A DNA stretch of 32,985 nucleotides from an uncultured Eubacteriales bacterium (GTDB taxonomy: Bacteria > Bacillota > Clostridia > Oscillospirales > Oscillospiraceae): assembly GCA_900553135.1 (NCBI GenBank), contig USCO01000010.1, positions 1 through 32,985 on the forward strand, in the 5' to 3' direction. Positions within the stretch are counted from its first letter, which is position 1, and each line of letters begins with the position of its first letter. Of the stretch, positions 16,291 to 23,022 are shown piece by piece. The notes beneath the pieces are model-generated. The model saw nothing but the letters and a program-made list of their open reading frames with translations, did no database searches and was not told where the DNA came from. A program made the position numbers and the translations under genes.

Positions 16291-16319
16291 AGTGTAACAC
16301 AATATCTTGCGTTAGTCAA
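16291..16319 (-). promoter_or_regulatory. Strong promoter for the minus-strand element operon
   Basis: Minus strand: TTGACT (16314-16319), 17-nt spacer, TACACT (16291-16296). Transcription would start near 16284 and run leftward through a 300-nt leader into the small basic gene, YqaJ gene and all later genes. It is the only good promoter I saw for the operon. Confidence 0.75.
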
Positions 16320-16329
16320 GGAATATCAT

Positions 16330-16431
16330 CTATATATAGTATCTTTCTATTGCTGAAAATGGCGTTGCTCAAAAAAACTCATCAAAAGGCACAAGATTTG
16401 CAGAAATTTGGCCGCCATCTCCTATATATAG
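16330..16431. promoter_or_regulatory. Two copies of the palindrome CTATATATAG
   Basis: The perfect 10-bp palindrome CTATATATAG occurs at 16330-16339 and again at 16422-16431 (there extended to CCTATATATAGG), 92 bp apart. The first lies 10 bp upstream of the minus-strand -35 box. Both sit between the divergent promoters for the operon and xis-int, so they are candidate operators for a control protein not seen here. Confidence 0.4.
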
Positions 16432-16434
16432 GGC

Positions 16435-16480
16435 GTACAGACATGGTACGGGATTCCGTAGCCGGTCTGCACGCTCTTTT
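16435..16480 (+). terminator. Plus-strand hairpin with T tract upstream of xis
   Basis: An imperfect long inverted repeat (16435-16472: outer GTACAGAC with GTCTGCAC, inner GGTACGG with CCGTAGCC) is followed by GCTCTTTTT on the plus strand, so it fits an intrinsic terminator. No gene precedes it; it may end a short RNA or insulate the xis promoter downstream. Confidence 0.45.
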
Positions 16481-16673
16481 TGTACCTTGACAAGCCCCAT
16501 AACCTTTTCCATTGGAGTTATACAGGGATCGCGGACAGTGTGCGATGACCACATGGAGCCCGCCCACGATTGAAATACCGCACAGCGGGCCCTGGCAATA
16601 CGCGGCGGAAAGCCCCGGCGCAGGAAATGGCCTTTGGAAAGTGATTTTGACCATCCAGAAATAAATAATCGGA

Positions 16674-16702
16674 TTGAATTGAGGGTCCTATTATTATATA
16701 AT
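16674..16702 (+). promoter_or_regulatory. Promoter for xis-int
   Basis: TTGAAT (16674-16679), 17-nt spacer, TATAAT (16697-16702), giving a start near 16709 and a leader of about 50 nt before xis. It points away from the operon promoter. Confidence 0.75.
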
Positions 16703-16760
16703 TAAGGTGCTATTACAGACTATGGATTCCTCAATCCGTCCGATTGTAAGAAGGGAGGTA

Positions 16761-16982
16761 ATGACGATCGGACGCACAGAAAATTTCACCAATCCAACTG
16801 TTGCAAAGAGGACCTATACTGTTGCAGAAGTAATGGATATTCTTGGTGTCAGCAGGAAAAAAGCATACGAACTGTGCAATTCCGGTAGCTTTAAGATTGT
16901 CCACATTGGCAGAAGCATACGGGTTTCTAAGGCCTCTTTTGATGCATGGTTGGATAACCAATCGTCTCAAATGGAGGAATAA
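16761..16982 (+). CDS. xis: Excisionase-like helix-turn-helix protein
   Basis: A 73-residue protein with a winged-helix/MerR-type HTH (TYTVAEVMDILGVSRKKAYELCN) followed by the wing and SKASFDAWLDN, as in excisionase-family DNA-binding proteins that sit upstream of integrases. It would bind the element ends and bias the integrase toward excision. ATG at 16761 is preceded by GGGAGG only two or three bases away, an unusually short gap; a GTG at 16707 would add 18 residues unrelated to the family and lies at the predicted transcription start, so it is not chosen. The integrase gene begins 65 nt downstream in the same direction. The base composition is AT-richer than both flanks. Confidence 0.85.
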   Translation: MTIGRTENFTNPTVAKRTYTVAEVMDILGVSRKKAYELCNSGSFKIVHIGRSIRVSKASFDAWLDNQSSQMEE

Positions 16983-17047
16983 TCGAATATGGAATCTTTA
17001 GTCTATAAAAAGAACTGCACCATCTCTCTTTGGGGAGGTGAAGTGTA

Positions 17048-18490
17048 ATGGCAAGCATTAGCAAACGAAATGGGAAATACGCTGTCACATACTACGAAGG
17101 TGACGACAGGCATCCTGTTATGAAATCGGGACTGACGGCATCTCAGGCAGAGAAGTTGCGTGACAAGAAAAATGCTGAAGAAAAAAAGTGGCGTGAACAG
17201 AGAAAAAAGGCGCGTGAAAAGGCGAAGAAGCAAGTAGTCAAAGCTGTTTCCAACAATGCTGGCGATAACCCTACCGATGCGACTCTCGAAGAGTACATGG
17301 AAGAATTCATTGAGAAATACGGAACAAAGCATTGGGGTGATTCGTACTATACCAGCTCCCGCTCCAGAATGATTAACTATGTTTACCCCCATTTTGGTCA
17401 GCACAAAATTGTCGATATTACTACACAAATGATCGATACTTACTATGATTTTCTGATCAAAGAGTGCCCTCTCGTGGCAAACAGAGGGAAACAAAAGGGT
17501 AGTGATGAAGGCGGGCATGTTACCTCTGCTATTGTGCGTGACATCCATAAGGTACTCCGGACTGCTTTTAATCAAGCTCGAAAGTGGAAGTACATTCGGC
17601 AAAACCCATTTAATGACGCGGATCTCCCCGAACATAAGGAGGAAGAGCGTCCAGCCTTTTCTCCCGATGAATTTGAATGGATACTGGATTACACTGACGA
17701 TCCAAGTGACTATGAGCGATACACGATACATGTCGCTCTTGCCATTCAGTATTACTGCACAACTCGTGGTGGAGAAGTAGGTGGGCTTCAATGGCCGGAT
17801 TACAACCGGACTGAGAAAACCTTGCACATTTACAAGGCGCTTGATAGGGTGGCGAAAAAGAATCTCAACTTGCCGAAACTCATCATTTACTATACTTTTC
17901 CAATTATGAACGCATACAACAAAACGGTGGTCGTTCTGAAAGCTCCCAAGACGGAAGCTACGGAGAGGTTTAGCAAATTGAACAACCTTATGATTGAAAA
18001 GCTTGATCAGCTGAAGAAAATGCAGGAAGAAATGATTGCCAATATCTTCGGCGACGATTATCAAGACAATCAGTTAATTATCTGCCAGCCCAATGGACGC
18101 CCTATCATGCAGGAGCAGTTGAACCGGAAGTTTAAGGATATTATTGTGGAAATGCGCGAAAATGGTTATAAGTTTACCAGCGTCCCAGAAGAAAAACTGG
18201 ACGATGTTGTTTTCCACAGTGTCCGTGCTGCCAGCGCCACAAAGAAAATGCAAGTTTCTAACGGCAATCTGAAAGCGGTGATGCGAGCAGGCGGGTGGGC
18301 AGAACCTGATATGGTAATCCGCTATTCAAAAGCTTATGACGACGATCAAGTAAAAATCGCGCAAAAGATGGAAGAGGATTATCACAAGGGCGGAGATGCC
18401 AAACCACAGCAGGACGCAGAAGAACTACTTCGTATCATTCAGGATAATCCAGAGCTGTTAACTAAATTGCTGGCGGCTATAAAACCTTAG
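17048..18490 (+). CDS. int: Tyrosine-type site-specific integrase
   Basis: A 480-residue phage/ICE integrase. Its N-terminal region has the arm-binding layout (KRNGKYAVTYYE) followed by a Lys-rich helical segment (35-65), then a core-binding domain (75-200) and the catalytic domain. Catalytic residues seen: Arg240 (TTRGGEVGGLQW), Lys301 (APKTEATERF), His390-x-x-Arg393 (HSVRAAS), Trp417 (GGW) and Tyr426 (RYSKAY). ATG at 17048 follows GGAGGTGA with good spacing. The gene ends about 200 bp from the 3-prime end of tRNA-Arg, the likely target. GC content is clearly lower than the host genes to the right, consistent with transfer. HSVRAAS replaces the common HDLRHT motif but keeps His and Arg. Confidence 0.95.
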   Translation: MASISKRNGKYAVTYYEGDDRHPVMKSGLTASQAEKLRDKKNAEEKKWREQRKKAREKAKKQVVKAVSNNAGDNPTDATLEEYMEEFIEKYGTKHWGDSYYTSSRSRMINYVYPHFGQHKIVDITTQMIDTYYDFLIKECPLVANRGKQKGSDEGGHVTSAIVRDIHKVLRTAFNQARKWKYIRQNPFNDADLPEHKEEERPAFSPDEFEWILDYTDDPSDYERYTIHVALAIQYYCTTRGGEVGGLQWPDYNRTEKTLHIYKALDRVAKKNLNLPKLIIYYTFPIMNAYNKTVVVLKAPKTEATERFSKLNNLMIEKLDQLKKMQEEMIANIFGDDYQDNQLIICQPNGRPIMQEQLNRKFKDIIVEMRENGYKFTSVPEEKLDDVVFHSVRAASATKKMQVSNGNLKAVMRAGGWAEPDMVIRYSKAYDDDQVKIAQKMEEDYHKGGDAKPQQDAEELLRIIQDNPELLTKLLAAIKP

Positions 18491-18578
18491 CGCAAATTTC
18501 CGCAGAAAGCTTCAAAAACCTTAGCAGGGGTGATTTTCACCTCAAAAACAGCCTTCCTGTATGAGCAAAAACCTTAGC
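18481..18578. repeat. Three direct repeats of AAAACCTTAGC beside the attachment gene
   Basis: Exact copies at 18481-18491 (overlapping the int stop), 18515-18525 and 18568-18578. They lie between int and the 3-prime end of tRNA-Arg, where integrase arm-binding sites are usually found. Spacing is 34 and 53 bp. No gene is seen in 18491-18696. Confidence 0.6.
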
Positions 18579-18620
18579 TGTGTTAGCCCGAAAAAAGGAT
18601 GGGGAACATAAATGAAAGGC

Positions 18621-18662
18621 AAAAAAATTGCTTGCCTACAATCGCAACTTGTAAGCAAGCAA
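18621..18662 (-). terminator. Terminator of tRNA-Arg
   Basis: On the minus strand a stem of about 12 bp (one mismatch, GCTTGCTTAC with GTAGGCAAGC at its core) is followed by seven T residues, about 35 nt after the tRNA CCA end. On the element side of the junction, so it is probably element-supplied. Confidence 0.7.
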
Positions 18663-18696
18663 AAACGCCGGAAACCCTTATCCGACAATGATTGTC

Positions 18697-18773
18697 TGGC
18701 GTGCCAGAAGGGACTTGAACCCCCGACACCCGCCTTAGGAGGGCGGTGCTCTATCCAACTGAGCTACTGGCAC
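18697..18773 (-). tRNA. tRNA-Arg(CCT)
   Basis: A complete 77-nt cloverleaf on the minus strand: acceptor GTGCCAG with CTGGCAC, D stem GCTC/GAGC, anticodon stem CCGCC/GGCGG with loop CTCCTAA (anticodon CCT, Arg), T arm with GTTCAAGTC, discriminator G and encoded CCA at 18697-18699. The 3-prime end faces the integrase, so this is the probable attachment gene. The intact copy lies next to two decayed arginine tRNA-like sequences. Confidence 0.95.
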
Positions 18774-18835
18774 ATATTAAATTTTGAACTTAACAATTTT
18801 ACCCCACGCCGCCTCCTTTAGTGAACCGTAGTTAG

Positions 18836-18879
18836 TTCTCTTAGGAGGCGACCGCTCTATCCAACTGAGCTACGGGGGC
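18836..18879 (-). pseudogene. 5-prime half of a tRNA-Arg(CCT)
   Basis: From 18879 leftward the sequence matches a tRNA 5-prime half: acceptor GCCCCCG, D arm GCTCAGTTGGATAGAGC, anticodon strand up to CTCCTAAG. After the anticodon loop the homology stops abruptly and no 3-prime half follows. The break lies in the anticodon loop, a usual crossover site for tRNA-targeting integrases. Confidence 0.7.
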
Positions 18880-18902
18880 TTATACAAAAAATATTCAATT
18901 TT

Positions 18903-18972
18903 CGGGTCCAGCCGGATTCGAACGAACTGCCGCTTAGGAGGCGGTCGCTCTATACAACTGAGCTACAGGGGC
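18903..18972 (-). pseudogene. Decayed tRNA-Arg(CCT)-like sequence
   Basis: Starting at 18972: acceptor GCCCCTG, D arm GCTC/GAGC, anticodon loop CTCCTAA with CCGC/GCGG stem, then a T loop TTCGAAT. However the 3-prime acceptor strand (GGACCC) does not pair with the 5-prime strand, the T stem has mismatches, and no CCA follows. It looks like a degenerate or chimeric arginine tRNA gene. Confidence 0.65.
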
Positions 18973-19080
18973 GTGGAACAGATGCCCTTACATTTTAGCC
19001 CAGGCCGTGCGGCCTGTCAACGGAAACCTGGCCTCCACACCCCAATTGTCTCCCCCAGACGGCCATTGGTCGCCAGTGTC

Positions 19081-19109
19081 TGGACAGCGTCCTATGCCGC
19101 CGGTATACT
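19081..19109 (+). promoter_or_regulatory. Promoter of the LytTR operon
   Basis: TGGACA (19081-19086), 17-nt spacer, TATACT (19104-19109), about 24 bp before the LytTR start codon. Confidence 0.65.
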
Positions 19110-19132
19110 GATTTTGAAAGGAGGGCGGTGCC

Positions 19133-19597
19133 ATGGACATTCAATTGAAGCTGGACCCCTCCCGGCAGGATGTGACCATCCAGGTCACCGCGCCCCAGCG
19201 CACGCCCCAGGTGGAGGAGCTGCTGCGCCGTCTGTCCGCCCTGGGGCGGGCTCCTCTGCAGGGTTGGCGGGGAGAGGAGATGACCCCGCTCCCCCAGGAC
19301 AAGGTGGTGCGGTGCTACGCCCAGGAGAAACGGGTGTATGCCAGCCTGGGGAACGGGGACGCCCCCTATCTGCTGCGGGAGCGGCTGTATGAGCTGGAGG
19401 AACTGCTGGACCCCACCCTGTTTGTCCGCATCTCCAACGGCGAGATCGTCAACCTGGACCAGGTAAGGGCGGTGGACCTGTCCCTCACTGGTACCATCCG
19501 CATGACCCTGACCGGGGGTGAATGCGCCTATGTATCCCGGCGATATGTGAAGAAAATCAAGGAGACGCTGGGACTGAGAAAGGAGAGACCGGGATGA
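19133..19597 (+). CDS. LytTR-domain DNA-binding regulator
   Basis: A 154-residue protein whose C-terminal two thirds form a LytTR DNA-binding domain (from about residue 58: KVVRCYAQEKRVYASL ... LFVRISNGEIVNLDQVRAVDL ... AYVSRRYVKKIKETLGL), typical of one-domain LytTR regulators. The N-terminal 50 residues show no receiver domain, so it is not a response regulator of a two-component pair. ATG at 19133 follows GGAGGG with about 7 nt spacing. It overlaps the downstream membrane gene by 4 nt (ATGA). LytTR genes coupled to a DUF3021 membrane protein are a common Firmicute arrangement in which the membrane protein is thought to restrain the regulator; the operon is probably self-regulated. Confidence 0.9.
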   Translation: MDIQLKLDPSRQDVTIQVTAPQRTPQVEELLRRLSALGRAPLQGWRGEEMTPLPQDKVVRCYAQEKRVYASLGNGDAPYLLRERLYELEELLDPTLFVRISNGEIVNLDQVRAVDLSLTGTIRMTLTGGECAYVSRRYVKKIKETLGLRKERPG

Positions 19598-20451
19598 AGC
19601 AGCTTTGGTCACAAGCAGGCCGGCACGCAGCTGTGGGGGGCTGTGTGGGCGTGATCCTGCTGACCCTTTTGGGCGGCGTATGCAACGACCTGGTCAGCGG
19701 CGGACTCATTGCAATGGGACCCCACACCCCCTTCCGGCTGGTGAGCGCCGATCTGGTCCTGCGGGTGGGGTCGGAACCACTGGCCTTGGTCATTCAGTCC
19801 CTGCTGTACTTTGCCCTGGGCGCTGTGGTGGGGCTGTCCACGCTGCCCTTTGCCGATGACGGGCGGAGCCTGATACTGCGTTCTCTGGCCCATTTTGCCG
19901 CTACGGCGGCCCTGCTCTCCCTCACAACCTGGCTGCTGGGCTGGGCCTGGAACCTCTCCGTCCTGATCCTCTACCTGGTGCTGTTGGCCATGGTTTATCT
20001 GCTCATTTGGCTGGCCCGGTGGGTTGGCTGGTATGGAGAGGTGGTTGACCTGCGCACCCGGCTGGGTCTGGCCCCCGGTCCCTCCCCCCTGAAATGGAAG
20101 GAATCCCTGCCCTATCTGGGCTTTGCCCTGGGCCTGTGCGGCCTGCTGCCCCATGTGCTGCGGCTGCTGGACCCCTCCGACGTGCCTCTGCTCACCGGGC
20201 TGCTGCTGCCCTACCTGCTGTATCCGGTGGGCGGCTTTTTCTCCGGACTGTCTCTGGGCCGCCGGCACGGACTGTGCCTGCTGTATCCCGCAGTGGGAGC
20301 CCTCCTCTGTCTGGGCAACGTCTTTTGGTTATACAATTCGTCCGCGCTGTTTCACTGCGCCCTGTTTGGCCTCCCCGCCCTGGCGGGCAACCTGGCGGGC
20401 TGGCTGGGGCGCAAGTGGAAACACACCCGCCAACAGGAGGAATTGCGATGA
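19594..20451 (+). CDS. DUF3021-like membrane protein with extra C-terminal membrane half
   Basis: A 285-residue polytopic membrane protein. The N-terminal 150 residues fit DUF3021: four hydrophobic segments (about 13-40, 66-90, 103-122, 126-150) ending in YGEVVDLRTRLGL. Unlike ordinary DUF3021 proteins (about 140-150 aa), about 130 more residues follow with three or more further membrane segments (LPYLGFALGLCGLLPHVL, LLTGLLLPYLLYPVGGFF, LCLLYPAVGALLCLGN). ATG at 19594 overlaps the LytTR stop (ATGA), implying co-translation. It probably works with the LytTR regulator at the membrane. The DUF3021 call is by layout and neighbour, not by a search. Confidence 0.7.
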   Translation: MKQLWSQAGRHAAVGGCVGVILLTLLGGVCNDLVSGGLIAMGPHTPFRLVSADLVLRVGSEPLALVIQSLLYFALGAVVGLSTLPFADDGRSLILRSLAHFAATAALLSLTTWLLGWAWNLSVLILYLVLLAMVYLLIWLARWVGWYGEVVDLRTRLGLAPGPSPLKWKESLPYLGFALGLCGLLPHVLRLLDPSDVPLLTGLLLPYLLYPVGGFFSGLSLGRRHGLCLLYPAVGALLCLGNVFWLYNSSALFHCALFGLPALAGNLAGWLGRKWKHTRQQEELR

Positions 20452-20951
20452 AACAAGAAGTGCGCCTTTATAACATGATCCTTCCCGTGTGGATTCTCTG
20501 GCTGTTCCCCCAGCTGCTGGTCTTTGTGGCCCCGGCCAACCTGCTGGTGGACTGTCTGGTGCTCGCCCTGACCCTAGCCGCCCTGAAGCACCAGGGAAAG
20601 CGGGCAGTGGTAAAGGAACTGTGGTGCAAGTTCTGGCTGAGGGGATTTGGGGCCGATTTTCTCGGCGTCCTGTTCCTGCTGGCCGGCGCGTTTACGGCAG
20701 ACGCCTTGTCTGATATTCCGTGGACCGCCGGGATGCATGAGGCCATCATGTATAATCCCTTCCTTCACCCCCTGGCTTTTCTCTGGGTCCTGCTGGGGGT
20801 GGCCCTGGCAGGCGTTTGCATCTACTTTTTTGACCTGCGGGCCATGAAGGACTGTGACCTGCTGACCCAGCGGGAAAAACACGTGGTGGCGCTGACTATG
20901 GCCATTGTCACCGCCCCCTGGCTTTTCTTCCTGCCTCTATACTGGGGATGA
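20448..20951 (+). CDS. Small membrane protein (167 aa), third gene of LytTR operon
   Basis: ATG at 20448 follows GGAGG with 7 nt spacing and overlaps the preceding TGA by 4 nt. The protein has about four membrane segments (IL-PVWILWLFPQLLVFV, NLLVDCLVLALTLAAL, FLGVLFLLAGAFTA, LAFLWVLLGVALAGVCIYFF) and a last hydrophobic stretch near the C-terminus. No family recognised. It shares the LytTR promoter and ends at a strong terminator. Confidence 0.8.
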   Translation: MKQEVRLYNMILPVWILWLFPQLLVFVAPANLLVDCLVLALTLAALKHQGKRAVVKELWCKFWLRGFGADFLGVLFLLAGAFTADALSDIPWTAGMHEAIMYNPFLHPLAFLWVLLGVALAGVCIYFFDLRAMKDCDLLTQREKHVVALTMAIVTAPWLFFLPLYWG

Positions 20952-20955
20952 CCTC

Positions 20956-20989
20956 TCCGGGGGAGCTTCGGCTCCTCCGGAATTTTTTT
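20956..20989 (+). terminator. Terminator of the LytTR operon
   Basis: An 11-bp stem (one G-U pair, 20956-20981) capped by TTCG and followed by seven T residues, a few bases after the stop. Confidence 0.9.
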
Positions 20990-20995
20990 GCCCCC

Positions 20996-21045
20996 TTGAC
21001 AAATTTCCCTTTCGGTGTTATGGTTCATTACACAAGTAATGAACC
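20996..21045 (+). promoter_or_regulatory. Promoter and palindromic operator of the gntR-ABC operon
   Basis: TTGACA (20996-21001), 17-nt spacer, TATGGT (21019-21024). A perfect 10-bp inverted repeat, GGTTCATTAC then a 4-nt gap and its complement (21022-21045), overlaps the -10 box and start site. It is a fitting autoregulatory operator for the YtrA-type GntR repressor encoded next. Confidence 0.8.
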
Positions 21046-21066
21046 AGTGAACAAGGAGGTGGTCCC

Positions 21067-21441
21067 GTGCATGGGAGCCTGAACGACCAATCCCTCATCT
21101 ATCTGCAAATCGCCCAGATGCTGGAGGACGACATCCTGCGTAAAGTGTACCGGGAGGAGGAACAGGTGCCTTCCACCACCGAGCTGTCCCGGGTGTACCA
21201 CATCAACCCCGCCACCGCCGCCAAGGGGGTGAACCTGCTGGTGTCCGAGGGTATCCTTTACAAAAAGCGGGGCATCGGCATGTTTGTAGCCAAAGGGGCG
21301 GAGGAGGCCGTCAAGGCCAAGCGCCGGGCGGCCTTTTACCGGGATTTTGTGAAACCTTTGGTGCGAGAGGGGCGCTCTCTGGAGGTCACCGGAGAGGAAC
21401 TGCTGACCATGGTGCGCCGCGCCATGGAGGAAGGAGACTGA
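21067..21441 (+). CDS. GntR-family regulator, YtrA subfamily
   Basis: A 124-residue repressor with an N-terminal winged helix (SLIYLQIAQMLEDDILRKVY ... VPSTTELSRVYHINPATAAKGVNLLVSEGILYKKRGIGMFV) and only a short helical C-terminal tail, the hallmark of the YtrA subfamily. Such proteins usually control the ABC transporter encoded downstream and respond to cell-envelope antibiotics or other ligands. The start is GTG at 21067, with AGGAGG 7 nt upstream; the nearby ATG is out of frame. The ATPase gene begins 2 nt after the stop. The palindrome over the promoter (21022-21045) is its likely binding site. Confidence 0.9.
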   Translation: MHGSLNDQSLIYLQIAQMLEDDILRKVYREEEQVPSTTELSRVYHINPATAAKGVNLLVSEGILYKKRGIGMFVAKGAEEAVKAKRRAAFYRDFVKPLVREGRSLEVTGEELLTMVRRAMEEGD

Positions 21442-21443
21442 CT

Positions 21444-22331
21444 ATGGAACAAGGAATCTTACAGGCCCAGGGCCTTTGCAAGTCTTACGGCAGCAACCAG
21501 GTCCTCCACGACCTGGACCTGGACATTCTGCCCGGGAAGATTTACGGGCTCATCGGCCGCAACGGGGCGGGCAAGACCACCCTGCTGTCCATCCTCACCG
21601 CCCAGAACACCAAGGACGCCGGCTCGGTCACCTACGACGGCCAGGACGTGTGGGAGAACCAGCATGCCCTGGACCAGATCTGTTTCTCCCGGGAGCTGGA
21701 GACCACCCTGTTTTCCTCCCAGAACAACCTGAAGGTGCGCCACTACCTGCGCTCGGCGGCCATCTTCTTCCCCCACTGGGACCAGGACTACGCCCAGCGT
21801 CTGATGGAGGAATTTCATGTGGAGCCCAAGAAAAAAATCTCCCAGCTGTCCAAGGGCCAGCTGTCCATGGTGACCATCCTCATCGCCCTGGCCAGCGGCG
21901 CCCCCATCACCATTCTGGACGAGCCCGCCGCCGGGCTGGACGTGGTCATGCGGGAGCGGTTCTACCAGCTGCTGCTGGAGGACTACGCCAAGACCAACCG
22001 CACCTTCCTGGTCTCCACTCACATCATCGAGGAGGCCGCCTCCGTCTTTGAAAACGTCATCATCCTGGACGGGGGCCGCATTCTGGAAAACTGCCCCACC
22101 GAGGAGCTGGTCTGCCAGTTCGCCTACGTCTCCGGCCGGGAGGACGTGGTGGAGGAGGCCTGCCGCGGGGTGGAGGTCCTCTCCCGCACCGTCATGGGCC
22201 GCCATGTCACCGCCGCCGTGCGGGGAGGCAGCGCCCAGCTGGCCGCCCTGGAGGGCTTCGACGTGGACGTGGCCCCCATGAACCTGCAAAACGTGTTCGT
22301 GGCTCTGTACGGCCACGGGGACAATCAGTAA
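21444..22331 (+). CDS. ABC transporter ATP-binding protein
   Basis: A 295-residue ATPase that would power the two membrane proteins encoded downstream. It carries Walker A GRNGAGKTT (38-46), a Q-loop region, the signature LSKGQ (135-139, a degenerate LSGGQ), Walker B ITILDEP (Asp159-Glu160), D-loop AGLD and the H-loop STH. About 80 residues after the core are a C-terminal extension found in this transporter class. ATG at 21444 lies 2 nt after the gntR stop with AAGGAG upstream. Substrate is not predictable; with a YtrA-type regulator, export of or resistance to a cell-wall antibiotic is a reasonable guess only. Confidence 0.93.
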   Translation: MEQGILQAQGLCKSYGSNQVLHDLDLDILPGKIYGLIGRNGAGKTTLLSILTAQNTKDAGSVTYDGQDVWENQHALDQICFSRELETTLFSSQNNLKVRHYLRSAAIFFPHWDQDYAQRLMEEFHVEPKKKISQLSKGQLSMVTILIALASGAPITILDEPAAGLDVVMRERFYQLLLEDYAKTNRTFLVSTHIIEEAASVFENVIILDGGRILENCPTEELVCQFAYVSGREDVVEEACRGVEVLSRTVMGRHVTAAVRGGSAQLAALEGFDVDVAPMNLQNVFVALYGHGDNQ

Positions 22332-22344
22332 GGGGGGCGACAGT

Positions 22345-23013
22345 ATGGCCAAAGCCTTTCGCTATCTTCTGGTCACCAGCTGGGCCAATCTGGCCGCCAT
22401 TCCCATCACCGCCCTGGTCATCACAGTGCTGACCGCTATCTCCGGCGCCCCAATGAAGGACGTGAATTTCTTTTCCACCTATTTTGTGGCCCTGCCCCTG
22501 ATCTGTCTGCTGTTCCTCTTCATCTACGGGTCCAGCCTGTGCTCCACCAGCCTGCACATTGCCCTCTCCCTGGGTTGCCGCCGGAAGGACTTTTTTGGCG
22601 GCCTGTGCGGCATCCTGCTGGTATACACCGGGGTGGCCTGGGCGGTGCGCAGCTGTGTGCTGGCGGTGCCCGCCCTCTTCTCCTGGTCTCTGGAGGAGTC
22701 CATGGACTTTTTGTTCCACTTCCCCGGGGGCAGCGTTTGGCTCTACCCCCTGCTGGGGCTGTGCTGTGTCTCCATGGGCTGCCTGTGCGGCCTGGTCATC
22801 ACCCGGTCCCGGAAGCTGGGCGCCATTCTCTTTGCCTTTGCCATGATCCTGGTGCTGGCCATCATGGTGGCCGCCGGCATCGTTGGAATCTTTGCCCTCT
22901 ACGTCCCCGTGTTTTCCACCCTGGCCCGCTGGCTGTGGGTGTTGTGCGTGGCGGTCATTCTGGGCTGCCTGCTGCTGGTGCGCCGGCAGATCTTCCGCTT
23001 TGTGGTGAAATGA
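22345..23013 (+). CDS. ABC transporter membrane protein 1
   Basis: A 222-residue integral membrane protein with about six hydrophobic segments (for example IPITALVITVLTAI, FVALPLICLLFLFIYGSSL, LLGLCCVSMGCLCGLVI, AFAMILVLAIMVAAGIVGIFALYV). ATG at 22345 has a GGGGGG-type site upstream and lies 13 nt after the ATPase stop. A Cys-rich, basic loop (LGCRRKDF) sits between segments. It is probably half of a heterodimeric permease with the next gene. Confidence 0.8.
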   Translation: MAKAFRYLLVTSWANLAAIPITALVITVLTAISGAPMKDVNFFSTYFVALPLICLLFLFIYGSSLCSTSLHIALSLGCRRKDFFGGLCGILLVYTGVAWAVRSCVLAVPALFSWSLEESMDFLFHFPGGSVWLYPLLGLCCVSMGCLCGLVITRSRKLGAILFAFAMILVLAIMVAAGIVGIFALYVPVFSTLARWLWVLCVAVILGCLLLVRRQIFRFVVK

Positions 23014-23022
23014 GGTGAAGTT

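Noticed and set aside
16197..16490. Plus-strand 97-codon frame between the divergent promoters
   Set aside because: No ribosome site or recognisable family; it runs across the operon promoter, a palindrome and a terminator hairpin.
18612..18821. Plus-strand 69-codon frame
   Set aside because: It overlaps the intact tRNA-Arg and its terminator.
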